Assembly (NCBI GenBank): GCA_029204225.1
Contig: CM055103.1
Span: 51,276,175-51,340,174 of the forward strand
Direction of reading: 5' to 3'
Origin: Diphasiastrum complanatum
Lineage: Eukaryota; Streptophyta; Lycopodiopsida; Lycopodiales; Lycopodiaceae
Length of the DNA: 64,000 bases
Position numbers and translations under genes: made by a program. A model generated the notes under the pieces. It did no database searches and was not told the DNA's origin. It saw only the letters and a program-made list of their open reading frames with translations. Within the stretch, counting starts at the first letter, position 1. Every line of letters starts with the position of its first letter. This document shows, in pieces, positions 1 to 10,038 of this stretch.

Positions 1-62
1 CATCAATTATGGACAAAAATTTGGAGGCATATTCAGACCTGTAAAAAAAGCTTTCTAAAAAC

Positions 63-410
63 TTGGTGAAGGTTCCTAACCAATGGTGTGGCTCGGCGAA
101 GGTTCTAAACATCTGGCGAAGGTTAAAATCTCGCCTAAGTCAATCCTTGGCCTAGATGCTACAATTAATGAAAAAACTCAGGATCTGGACCTATGTCCAA
201 CCTAATTTTGGCATTTTGAATCCATCTATCAGGTCGGCGAAGGTTCATAAAGATGGTAGCATGCTCAGCGAAGGTTCCCAAAGTGGTAGGCTTCTGAACT
301 CTCGTCTTGAGTTCAAAACAAGTACTTATTCTGCAAAATAACCTTTGTCCAACTCAATATACGTAAATCGGAATTGGATGTATGAGCTAGCAACTCGACG
401 AAGTTTCCTA
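63..410 (+). repeat. Dispersed short motif GGCGAAGGTTC, six copies
   Basis: Six variants of (C/T)(C/G)GGCGAAGGTT(C) occur at about 63-80, 92-110, 112-130, 233-252, 263-283 and 392-410. They all read in the same direction but are spaced irregularly. No convincing coding frame crosses them. They lie beyond the end of the minus-strand gypsy integrase, so they are probably 3' untranslated or LTR sequence of that element. The rest of 1-633 is T-rich low complexity, and I see no gene in it. Confidence 0.5.
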
Positions 411-633
411 TCATTGTTTGTTCAAAAAATGACTTTTGAAGTCATTTTCTATCAAAATTTGATGCTTGAAAATATTTTTCTTCTTTTTTTTTCTTCTGTG
501 ATGACTTTTTGACTTTTTTTCATCATTCTTTTTTTCTTTTCTTTAAATTTTTTTTTTATACTATCTTTTCGAGAGAAAAAAAAGAATCAACAAGTAGTGT
601 AAAACAACAAAAGCAAAATTTGAAGATCTTTGA

Positions 634-1503
634 TCATGTTGGTTGAACTGACTGCCAAAACTTGCATAGTCGGCTGCCATTCACTGGGGTGTCAAACCAT
701 CTTCCATCCAGGTGTTCCAAAATAACTGCTCCGCAGGACAATATTTCCTTCACTTTATATGGTCCTTCACCTATAAATTTCAATTTACCTTTGATCACTT
801 TGGTCTTATACATCAATGCTAGATCTCCTTCCTTCATATTTTTTTTTATGCAAGTGACGATCGTGTCGTGCCTTGCGACGTGCTTTCTCTGCTGCTAGTG
901 CATGGACTGTCATCAATCTGGTTTCACATAGTTTATGCAAAGCCTCATGATGCATTTGTAAAGATTTTGCATCATCCAACCATTCCTTGCTGCTATGCAT
1001 AAAGATGGTACTAAGAATTCAACTGGCATAACCGCATCTTGACCATAGACAAGCTGAAATAGTGTCTGATTAGTACTAACTTTATAAGTTGTTCTGAATG
1101 TCCATAACGCTGCATGCAGTTTATGTTCCCAATCAGAACGACTTGCTTCAAATATTTTTGTCATAATATTGTAGAAAATCTTATTAGAAGATTCTGCTTG
1201 TCGATTACCCCTTTGATAAAACGGAGTAGTAGACCGATGGATAATAAAAAAATCTTCCAACAGACACTTGATCGTTTCATTGACAAAGTGTGTTCCACGA
1301 TCACTTATGATCTCGATATGACATCCAAATCTACAATGGTACTTAGTCGTAGATTTTGCATCGACAACTCTAACTGCTTTTGCTTCAACCCACTTGGTCA
1401 TATAATCAATTGCTATGATGATATATCAGGCTTGAGATCCTTTTTCTGCAAGATAAATAGGACCAACATAGACAAGTCCCCATTTTTTAATGGTGCTTGT
1501 GAT
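634..1503 (-). pseudogene. Ty3/gypsy integrase core and C-terminal domain, 3' part of element J
   Basis: Read on the minus strand from about 1500 to 634, this gives a gypsy integrase. WGLVYVGPI is followed by an in-frame stop and then YMTKWVEA. Next come the catalytic-region motifs SDRGTHFVN and RGNRQAESSNK, then WTFRTTYK and a C-terminal SH3-like part (KGKLKFIGEGPYKV). The product would insert retrotransposon cDNA. The frame is broken at about 1430 and again between 806 and 1000, so it is dead. The N-terminal zinc-finger half of the same integrase continues at 8079 on the other side of the copia A insertion. The pair flanks the 5-bp duplication AGAAC. Confidence 0.85.
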
Positions 1504-1508
1504 AGAAC
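1504..1508. other. Target-site duplication AGAAC, left side of copia A
   Basis: AGAAC immediately precedes the LTR start TGTGAAAA at 1509. The same AGAAC follows the other outer LTR end at 8074-8078. Removing everything in between rejoins the two halves of the gypsy integrase, so this is a genuine insertion footprint. Confidence 0.85.
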
Positions 1509-2164
1509 TGTGAAAAAATACAGATCCTAAGTGGATCTAAACTCCAAGATCATTGGCTTGAATGCTTGCACTCCAAACTACATAAGCTAGGAATTGGCAA
1601 CACATTCTATGCTACCTAGAATGCAAAGAACTTGATCAAAAAGCATTTATCACAAATGGAAACTTCCATAAACATCAAGTGCGGCCCAAAATAGCATTAT
1701 ACAGTCCATAATACATCAGCCTATCACTTTTGGAAAGCACCTAAGATCATACACAATAGCTTGAAGACAATACACACAACAATGCTCTCAATGGAGGAAG
1801 AAACAATGACAATGATCTATTGATCTCAATGAAGCATACAAAAGGTTTCTCCAACCTGTTCTCCACGACTTCCCTACTATTTATGGATGAGGAAGATGAC
1901 TCTCTCTCCTCTCTCTAGAAGGTACTTGACCCTAGATATTCCCTATATAGGAAAAATAGCTAAAAATGGCTTATATGACCAAAATACATCAAAATGGTCT
2001 CATTTTGAAGGGTATGAAGTTTGACACTTCATCATACTGAAAAAATACAGTAAATAAAAACATTGTGGCCTGGTTCACACGTGTGAAACTCCAGAACCAA
2101 AACTATTTACAATTTTAGCCAATTTAGGCATCAAACTAGCTAGGAAATGTTGACAATTTTCACA
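1509..2164 (-). mobile_element. Copia A 3' LTR, 656 bp
   Basis: Minus-oriented LTR beginning TGTGAAAATTG and ending TTTTTTCACA. It follows a polypurine tract (GAAGAGGGAG on the minus strand, just right of 2164) that ends the RT-RNase H frame. It is nearly identical to the LTR of copia B at 3709-4364. At two positions (GATGCC versus GAGGCC near the start, and TTTACTG versus TTTACTA) it matches the partial LTR at 7816-8073 and not B. It contains the palindrome TTCACACGTGTGAA at 2075-2088, centred on a CACGTG G-box. Confidence 0.9.
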
Positions 2165-3708
2165 CTCCCTCTTCAACATTGGATGCTAGTTTCAACATAG
2201 TCTTTGAGCACATTCCAAGATTAGATCTATGCATTAAATATAGGTCCTTTCCCAATGGTTTGGTGAAGATATCAGCCACACACTCCTTTGAAGAGACATG
2301 TTGAAGCTCCACCTCTTTGGCAATGACTTGATCTCTCACAAAATGGTGAGCAATCTCAATGTGCTTGCTCCTTGCATGAAAAACAGGATTGCTTGCCAAG
2401 CTTTGGGCTGAAAGGTTATCACAAAGTATGATTGGAGTCTTCTCTGGTTCCAGCAAGTGAAGATCCAATAACATCCTCTTGATCCAAAGAATCTCCTTGG
2501 TGCATGTTGTTAATGCCTTGTACTCGGCTTCGGTGGAAGATAGAGAGATAGTTGGTTGCTTCTTTGATAGCCATGAGACCACTCCATCTCCAAGATAGAT
2601 TGCAAAGGCACTTGTTGACTTCCTATCCATTTGATCACCTGCAAAATCTGAATCTGAAAATCCACAAAGGTTAGGTGTAGTACCTCCATACAAGATGCCA
2701 AAATCTCTAGATCCCGAGATGTATCTAAGTACTCTCTTTCCTAGCTTCCAATGAGCCTCACTAGGATCTTGCATAAATTGACTTAGTTTACCAACCACAA
2801 AGCTTAGATCAGGTCTTGTGATGGTTAACCATATAAGAGATCCTATTAGCTTTCTATAGAGAGTAATGTCCTTGAAGGATCTTTCATTACTTCTTGTAGT
2901 TAGCTTTACATTTGATTCCATAGGAGTAGAAACAACTTTACAATCTTCCATATGAAACCTTTTTAGAATAGAGTTAACATACTTTTCTTGACATATGAAT
3001 GTAGATTTAGAAGTTCTAATAATCTCTATTCCTAAGATATAATGAAGTTTACCAAGATCTTGAATTTCAAACTCTCTTTTGAGTGCCATCTTGATTTCAT
3101 CTATATCTAGATTGTTACCACCACTTAAGATAATGTCATCAACATAGATCAAAAGTAAAGTGATATCATTTTCATTCAATCTAAAGTAGAGAGAATGATC
3201 ATACTCACTCATAACAAAGTTTTGAGAAAGTAAGAAGGAATTGAGCTTAGCATACCAACTCCTTGGTGCTTGCTTTAGCCCATACAAACTCTTTTGGAGA
3301 TAGCACACATGATTAGGCTCATCATGTGAAACATAGCCCTCGGGTTGCTCCATGTAAATATCTTCTTCAAGATCACCATTCAAGAAGGCATTAGTAACAT
3401 CCATTTGCCACATATCCCAATCATAAAGAGTTGCAAGAGAGATTAGGATTCGAATAGTTACCATCTTTGCCACGGGTGCAAAGGTCTCATCATAGTCAAT
3501 ACCATATTCTTGAGCATACCCCTTTGCCACCAACCTTGCCTTGTACTTGTTGATTGATCCATCTTGATTTGTCTTGATCTTGAAGATCCACTTACAACCA
3601 ATTGCCTTCTTGTCCTTTGGAAGCTTTACCAACCTCCATGTGTTGCTTTTGATGAGTGCTTGATGCTCATGATCCATGGCTTGGATCCATTCCTTCTTTT
3701 GAATTGCT
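2165..3708 (-). CDS. Copia A reverse transcriptase-RNase H, intact C-terminal part of pol
   Basis: An open frame of at least 505 codons (3677-2160 from its first Met, open to about 3708) encodes the polymerase half of a Ty1/copia polyprotein. RT motifs in order are KWIFKIKTNQDG, QMDVTNAFLNGDLEE, SLYGLKQAPRSWY and the catalytic IYVDD. RNase H motifs are SDSDFAGD, SLSSTEAEYKAL, LCDNLSA and VADIFTKPLG. No stop or frameshift interrupts it. The frame has no real start of its own: the gag, protease and integrase parts are cut off at 3709, where the LTR of copia B begins. It was therefore translated as part of a longer polyprotein. The intactness suggests a fairly recent insertion. Confidence 0.92.
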
Positions 3709-4364
3709 TGTGAAAATTGTCAACATTTCCTAGCTAGTTTGAGGCCTAAATTGGCTAAAATTGTAAATAGTTTTGGTTCTGGAGTTTCACACGTGTGAAC
3801 CAGGCCACAATGTTTTTATTTACTATATTTTTTCAGTATGATGAAGTGTCAAACTTCATACCCTTCAAAATGAGACCATTTTGATGTATTTTGGTCATAT
3901 AAGCCATTTTTAGCTATTTTTCCTATATAGGGAATATCTAGGGTCAAGTACCTTCTAGAGAGAGGAGAGAGAGTCATCTTCCTCATCCATAAATAGTAGG
4001 GAAGTCGTGGAGAACAGGTTGGAGAAACCTTTTGTATGCTTCATTGAGATCAATAGATCATTGTCATTGTTTCTTCCTCCATTGAGAGCATTGTTGTGTG
4101 TATTGTCTTCAAGCTATTGTGTATGATCTTAGGTGCTTTCCAAAAGTGATAGGCTGATGTATTATGGACTGTATAATGCTATTTTGGGCCGCACTTGATG
4201 TTTATGGAAGTTTCCATTTGTGATAAATGCTTTTTGATCAAGTTCTTTGCATTCTAGGTAGCATAGAATGTGTTGCCAATTCCTAGCTTATGTAGTTTGG
4301 AGTGCAAGCATTCAAGCCAATGATCTTGGAGTTTAGATCCACTTAGGATCTGTATTTTTTCACA
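3709..4364 (+). mobile_element. Copia B 5' LTR, 656 bp
   Basis: Plus-oriented LTR from TGTGAAAATTG to TTTTTTCACA. It is followed directly by the primer-binding site, so it is a true 5' LTR. It has the same length and family as the copia A LTR but carries its own sequence variants. It interrupts the pol frame of copia A at 3708, so B inserted into A in the opposite orientation. A perfect TTCACACGTGTGAA palindrome lies at 3786-3799. Confidence 0.9.
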
Positions 4365-4376
4365 TGGTATCAGAGC
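4365..4376 (+). promoter_or_regulatory. Copia B primer-binding site (initiator tRNA-Met)
   Basis: TGGTATCAGAGC directly abuts the LTR end. This is the standard plant copia site complementary to the 3' end of initiator tRNA-Met, which primes minus-strand cDNA synthesis. Confidence 0.9.
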
Positions 4377-5536
4377 TGGTTGGCTTCTATTTACAGTAAG
4401 TATTCCATTTTTGGTGATATTTGGATGTTTGATCAAGTTCTAGCATGATTTTGCATTGCTTTGTTGATCAAATCTTACTAACCTTTGTTTTGTGAGTTGA
4501 ACTTGTGGATCAAAAGCATATTTCAGGTCTATTGAAGATCAGAGGCTGAAAAGAAACTATTTTGGATCAGATCATAACACCTAATCATTTGTGATTGTGA
4601 GGCTTGTGCATATTCAATACTAACAATGTTCTTTTCAATCCTATTGTTGACAATCTCCATTCTTGGATGAACACTCTCCTTAAGTGGATGAAACTTCTCC
4701 TTAAGTGGATGACAAATGCTCTTTTGAGTGAGTTGTAATTCTCCTAAAGGCTGAGCAAAGCTCCCATTTGGATGAAAGATCCCCTTTTTTGGGTGAACAT
4801 ATTGTAAGCTCCATTGTGAAGAGCATATTGTAAAGATTGTCATCAATTTTGGCATAAATTTTGGTGTACTTTGTTGAGCATGTAAGTAACTCTCCTTATG
4901 TAATTTGATTGGAGCATTTGCTGGAAGGTGTTAACCATTATGCAAGTGTGTTTTCAGGTTCTTAACAGGTTGAGGAACATTCTCATGTGAAGTGATCTTA
5001 GATCTACATCTAAACACCAAGATTTGACAAGATAGTGAAGCTAGTCTTGTGATTCACTAAGTGTGCTCATTCATTCACCTCTAAATCTTGTATTTATCAC
5101 TTGCTGGAGTTTATAAACTTTTAGAAGTGTGGTTTACATGTGGTTTTACAGGTTGAATCAATATCTTAGTGTGTTGATCATATGTTGATCAAGTTTGTTC
5201 ATTACTAGGTAATCTTGGCATCCTAGTTTTGGGTATTTTCTAAGAATGCAAGTAACTCTTCACACCATAACTTGATTTGGTCACTTGCTGGAAAGTTTGA
5301 GAGCTTAAGCAAGAGTGTGTTCAGGTTGGTTTGATTTTGTAATCCATTCTTAGTGTGTGCAAAGTGTTGCATGTGTTTCAATCTTCCTTTCTATGCTTGG
5401 AAACCATCTAGGTTCAAGATAGAAGTGTTTTAGGGTCCTAAATCTTCATAGATCTCTTTATCTATCATTTGTTGAGAGAAAAGTGAGTGCTAAGTGCTTT
5501 AGGACAGAACCTAAAAGTTGAAGAAACATTAGAATC
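4377..5536 (+). other. Copia B untranslated leader
   Basis: About 1.16 kb lies between the primer-binding site and the gag start. It has no credible reading frame. A loosely repeated pattern of 'cttgctgga...gtttt(c)aggtt' phrases recurs roughly every 180-200 bp (near 4915, 5100 and 5280). A shorter copy of the leader is found in reverse at about 34570-35688, in copia F. Confidence 0.7.
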
Positions 5537-7811
5537 ATGGCTTCCAATGGTGGGATCATGCTAGAGTCTAGTGAAAGGTTGAGTTCATCAAACTACTCTA
5601 CTTGGAAAGTGAGGATGGAGTCCTTACTTGAGTTGAATGAACTCATGGACATAGTTGCAGAAATTGAAGAGAGACCTCTCACACTTCAAGAGCAACAAAG
5701 GTTTGATAAGAAGGCCAAAAGGGCTCTTCATATCATTAAAATGAATGTTACAAATGAACTTCTCAAGGAAGTTGGAAAGTGTCAAAGTGCAAGTGAGGCA
5801 TGGAATGCCTTAAAGAAGCTCTTTGAATCAAAGTCCACATCTAGGGTATTGATCCTAAGGAGACAAATATTTTCTAGTAGGCAAAGAGAGGGTGAAAGTG
5901 CTCATGCATTTATCTTGAGAGTTAAGTCCCTAAGTGATGATTTAGCATGCATTGATGAGAACATAAAAGATGGTGAAATAGTCCAAGTTATGTTGAATGG
6001 TTTGCTAAATGAACATGCTAACCTTGTGCAAAGTTTTGCCATTCAAAGAGTCTTGCCAAGTGTGGTTGACTTGCAAGAAATCTTATTGGCTGAAGAACAT
6101 AGGTTGCAATCAAAGCTTGATGGTGCATCCTTGCAAGGTGGAGGTGAAGAGGCTTTCTTCACAAAAGGCAAATTCAAGGGCAAAGGTAAAGGCAAAGGGA
6201 AATGGTCCAAAGGTGGTAACTTTGATCATGATGATCACTCTTCCTCTTCCTCTTCTACTAAGAACAATAAGTCAAAGTTCAAGTGCTTTTATTGTGGGAT
6301 AAAAGGTCATTTTGCAAATGAATGTTATAAGAAGAAAAGAGAGCAAGGAGAGAGGCAAGGAAATCTTACAATAGATGAGGAAGAACATAACACATGTGAA
6401 TCACTTGTTATGACTTCAAGTTTGTTAGCCAACATAGATGATAATGATCCTTGGTGGATTGATAGTGGAGCCTCATCTCACATGACAAGACATAAGGAAT
6501 ACTTTACATCCTTATTGTCTTATGAGGGAGAAGGTAACATCATCTACACTGCAAATGATGGTCAATGTGACATCAAAGGCATAGGCACTATTCCTATTTC
6601 CCTTTCAACAAATAGGAAAGCAAATCTTGAAAATGTTTTGTACATTCCTTCAATCACTAAGAATTTGCTTAGTGTAAGTCAAATGATTGACAAAGGACTT
6701 GATGTGGAGTTCATTGGAGATGCATGTTTGATAAGTAAATGTGGATCCTTGATTGCTCAAGGTAGGAGGCATGGTAAACTTTTCAAGCTTGATGCATGTG
6801 TGATCTCTAATCATGAAGGATGTATGGCTAGGGAGCAATTGACAAACCAAGAAGTTTGGCACAAGAGGTTGGGCCATCCCAACTTCAAATCTTTGGAGGT
6901 AATGGCAAAGAAAGAGCTTGTTCTTGGTCTCCCTAAAAGTCTTGTTGCAAACAATAGTGTTTGTGAACATTGTGCCTTGTACAAATCTCATAGACTTGCT
7001 TATTCTAGATCTACTTCTAGATCTAAAGAAGCTTTTCAACTTGTGCATTCTGATATTCATTCTTCTAGTACAACTAGCAATGGTGGGGCAAAGATGTATG
7101 CAACTTTCATTGATGACTTTAGTAGGTATACTTGGATTTATCTTCTTAAAAGTAAGGATGAAGTGTTTGCTGCATTTGTCAAGTTCAAGAATGAAATGGA
7201 AAACCAATTCAATACAAAGATCAAATGCTTAAGATATGATAATGGAGGGGAATACACCTCAAATAGGTTCAAAGACTTTTGTATAGCACATGGGATTAAG
7301 AGGGAGATGTCTAGTCCTAGGACTCCACAACAGAATGGAGTGGCCGAGAGGAAGAATAGAACCCTTTGTGAATGTGCCAAGGCAATGAGACTACATGCTA
7401 ATCTTGCTAAGTCTTTTTGGGGGGAAGCTTTAGCATGTGCTAACTATCTATGTAATAGATGGACAAGTGCTTCCTTGGATGGTAAAACTCCTCATGAGGT
7501 TCTTTATGGTAGAAGGCCGAGTGTCAAGCATTGTAGGATCTTTGGATGTACATGTTTTGTCAATATCACACTTGATGATAGAACTAAAGAAGATCCTTCA
7601 TCAAAGAAGGGTGTGTTTGTTGGCTATAGTGCTTCTTGGTTTCCAAGGGGAGGCTCGAACCTGAGACCAAAGAAACTTTGGATGTCAAGCTAACCAACTG
7701 AGCCAACCCCATTGGACTTGTTGGCTATAGTGAAGTAAGCAAGGCTTACAAAGTGTACATTCCTTCTACAAAGAAAGTTGTCATAAGTAGGGATGTCATC
7801 TTTCATGAAGG
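5537..7811 (+). pseudogene. Copia B gag-protease-integrase, truncated and SINE-interrupted
   Basis: The ATG at 5537 opens a frame of 718 codons. The N-terminal gag has LSSSNYSTWKVRM. A CCHC knuckle CFYCGIKGHFANEC lies at about 6286-6327. The protease active site is WWIDSGASSHMT, near 6450. The integrase has an HHCC zinc domain (VWHKRLGHPN ... CEHC) and the catalytic region LVHSDI ... RYDNGGEYTS ... NGVAERKNRT. The frame runs into the inverted 87-bp SINE at 7631 and stops at 7693. Beyond the SINE, copia coding resumes (VGYSEVSKAYKVYIPSTKK ... SRDVIFHEG) until about 7811. There it is joined to part of copia A's LTR, so B's RT and 3' LTR are missing. It cannot be autonomous. Confidence 0.9.
7631..7717 (-). 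mobile_element. Short tRNA-like SINE, copy 1 (87 bp)
   Basis: This is an insertion inside the copia B integrase frame, flanked by a perfect 14-bp duplication TTGTTGGCTATAGT (7617-7630 and 7718-7731). On the minus strand it carries an RNA polymerase III A-box-like TGGCTCAGTTGG and a B-box-like GGTTCGAGCC, with GGGG near the 5' end and CCCC after the B-box. It ends AACCAAGAAGC without a poly-A tail. A second copy lies at 16896-16980 in different flanking DNA. The family is not recognised by name. Confidence 0.85.
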
Positions 7812-7815
7812 TACT

Positions 7816-8073
7816 TCCTCTCTCTAGAAGGTACTTGACCCTAGATATTCCCTATATAGGAAAAATAGCTAAAAATGGCTTATATGACCAAAATACATCA
7901 AAATGGTCTCATTTTGAAGGGTATGAAGTTTGACACTTCATCATACTGAAAAAATACAGTAAATAAAAACATTGTGGCCTGGTTCACACGTGTGAAACTC
8001 CAGAACCAAAACTATTTACAATTTTAGCCAATTTAGGCATCAAACTAGCTAGGAAATGTTGACAATTTTCACA
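7816..8073 (-). mobile_element. Copia A 5' LTR, partial (258 bp)
   Basis: Minus-oriented first 258 bp of the A-family LTR, ending TTTTCACA at 8073. It is identical to the corresponding part of 1509-2164, including the two variants that separate A from B. It joins copia B at a short similarity (GAAGGTACTT occurs on both sides of the junction). The rest of this LTR plus A's gag to integrase were deleted together with B's 3' half. Confidence 0.85.
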
Positions 8074-8078
8074 AGAAC
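8074..8078. other. Target-site duplication AGAAC, right side of copia A
   Basis: Matches AGAAC at 1504-1508 and directly follows the LTR terminus. Confidence 0.85.
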
Positions 8079-8460
8079 CAGATGCAAATGTTCATAATTC
8101 TACTTCGTAGGATGTCTTGCTTGTTGACATACAACACATGATTGAATAAAATTTTCTGTATCCTTATGAGTGTGACCCACCAACATCCTAATTGTAAAAG
8201 TTTCTGAACAGTCATATATGTTGAAAAATGTCCACCTCTCATTCCATCATGTGTTAACATAATTAGATCAGATACTTTCATGTGGTAAAACATATCTTCT
8301 TAAACTATCATCCATTCCACGACGATACAATTAGCCTACAATCAATTGATAAGGTTGTGTCTTAATAATCAATTGTTTCTTTTGTAGTTTTGTCAAGGAG
8401 TTGTTAGGTTGGCCTAACATCAAATATTCAACAATATTTGCTGCCCATTCAGGTACTACA
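8079..8460 (-). pseudogene. Ty3/gypsy RNase H end and integrase zinc-finger domain, element J
   Basis: The minus-strand reading gives LYRRGMDDSLRRYVLPHES, then HDGMRGGHFSTYMTVQKLLQ. A shared F(N)HVLYVNKQD end follows, an H-H-C-C integrase_H2C2 domain in which one Cys is replaced. This is the half of the gypsy integrase that precedes the core at 634-1503. A frame break separates the RYVLP and HDGMRGG parts. At 8460 it stops abruptly where the LTR of copia C begins. Confidence 0.75.
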
Positions 8461-8733
8461 GTTAGAATTAAAGTAAAATAATTGTGCTACTACACTGTGG
8501 GTCCTATCAGTTGATAAGGATCAATTGGCCTCGCCATGAGATGAGTCGAAGGGACACGTGTCCCACCGATGGCAACCTGGGTCATGCATGGGTTGCCTGA
8601 GTAAAGAACTATATGTACAGTGTAATTTCATTTTGAGAAAAACAGTTGCTATGTGAGCTTGCTGTGGAAGGCATTTTCTATCTGTGTTACTGTGTAACAT
8701 GATCTGTGTTCCTGTTTGAAGCAAATTCTAAGT
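8460..8733 (+). mobile_element. Copia C 5' LTR
   Basis: Matches 14142-14400 over about 255 bp, starting AGTTAGAATTAAAGTA. The primer-binding site TGGTATTAGAGCC (8734-8746) follows it. It carries a perfect 14-bp palindrome GGGACACGTGTCCC (8551-8564) with a G-box core. It does not begin with canonical TG, so the outer edge may be slightly eroded. The left edge is approximate. Confidence 0.8.
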
Positions 8734-8746
8734 TGGTATTAGAGCC
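8734..8746 (+). promoter_or_regulatory. Copia C primer-binding site
   Basis: TGGTATTAGAGCC resembles the tRNA-Met site with a C to T change. It sits at the end of the 5' LTR. Confidence 0.8.
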
Positions 8747-10038
8747 ATACAGGGAGTGTACACAGTAAAGTGTCATCATTGAAGAGAGCTTCGGGAGAAG
8801 TACAATCTTCGGAGAGTTTGGGATTTACAACGGGTTGTAGACAAAAAGTGAAGCACTGGTGCACAAAGTCTAGCACACAGAAGCTTGTTGAGCTTGAGAC
8901 TATGTGAGGATTCAGAGACAAGAGTTGTCGGCTGAATTAGAACCTTAGCAAAAATGGAATTTTGAAATTTCAAACGAAGGCTACTTTGCGTTTCTAGTTG
9001 GTGTACATTCAAACGGACACCGTTTTGAGAACTTTTTGAAGCATCACACTCCTAGCAGCAACGCGACCTCATAGGAAGAGGATTGGCTTGTCAAAGAACT
9101 GTGAACAGGAAGCCAAGATCAATTTTTTGTGAAAAACCCTGGGCTAGGATTTGGAAGCTCAAAAATGCGGATTTCTCTCTGTATTCAACTGTTTTTGTTG
9201 CTATAAAAGCAGGAAGGAGGGTGCCCTGGTCAATTCAATCAGATCTGAACTGGTCGCACTGGTCGTGGAAGCGCTAGCAAGCTGGATCAGATCTCAGAGA
9301 GTAGCCATACCCAAAGTTATGAGAGAAGAGAAGGAGGAGCCACGGGAGGCTCGCACGCGGCCATCGCGAGTGAACTTGTAGCATTCTGAGGTGAGCCAGC
9401 GGCTGCAGGGTTCTGAGTTAGTGCGCGATTTGATTGGTAGTCGTCGGATGTGAGTCCATCCTGATTAGCGGATAGATTGAACCTCCAGCAAGCGACAGAG
9501 ACCGTGAGATGTGAAAAGATCGTTGGATCTCCTTCCTTCCATGGGAAACTTCATTAGAAGGGGCTGAAGGGCATTTAGCCATTCAATTTTAATAAAAATA
9601 TTCACTTTGAAAGTTGAGCTGGGTCCAAATTCACTGAAGGTTGAAGTCCCTTCAAACAAAAGAATTGGTTCAAAAAGTAAAAAAGCCCTTAATTTTGCCT
9701 CCTTTATTCGTTTTGAGCCAAACGAAGGGCTACAAACTCGAAACGAAGGGCACCCGGACTGTACCTGCAAGTATGGTACAGAAAATAGAATGATTGCAGC
9801 AAAGAAAGTATTCAGAGTGTGCCAAAAGTGATTTCACCATTCCATTGGGCACGTAGTTGGGAGTTGACGACAAAGTGCATTTTGGAAGGTGACACCGATT
9901 TGGCTTTCAATTTGGTGGAAAAGCGGCGAGTGGCCTAGTAAGGAAAAAAGTGCAAGTCATTATTTTTTACTTCTGAAATCGTAGTTGGCCTCAGCATACT
10001 GCTTTTAGCCTACGACAGAAGTTTCAAGTAGTTTTGCG
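8747..10038 (+). other. Copia C long leader with a transposable sub-block
   Basis: About 1.3 kb without a credible gene lies between primer site and gag. The block 9000-9312 recurs in reverse at 53400-53732. Small open frames in it (for example 9083-9381) are shared with that copy but have no recognisable domain. I treat the whole as untranslated leader. Confidence 0.6.

Noticed and set aside
6650-7207. 185-codon minus-strand frame opposite copia B integrase
   Set aside because: Shadow of the real plus-strand polyprotein.
3709-7815. Autointegration (inversion of part of one copia cDNA)
   Set aside because: The inner LTR differs from both outer LTRs at two positions at which the outer ones agree, so two separate insertions fit better.
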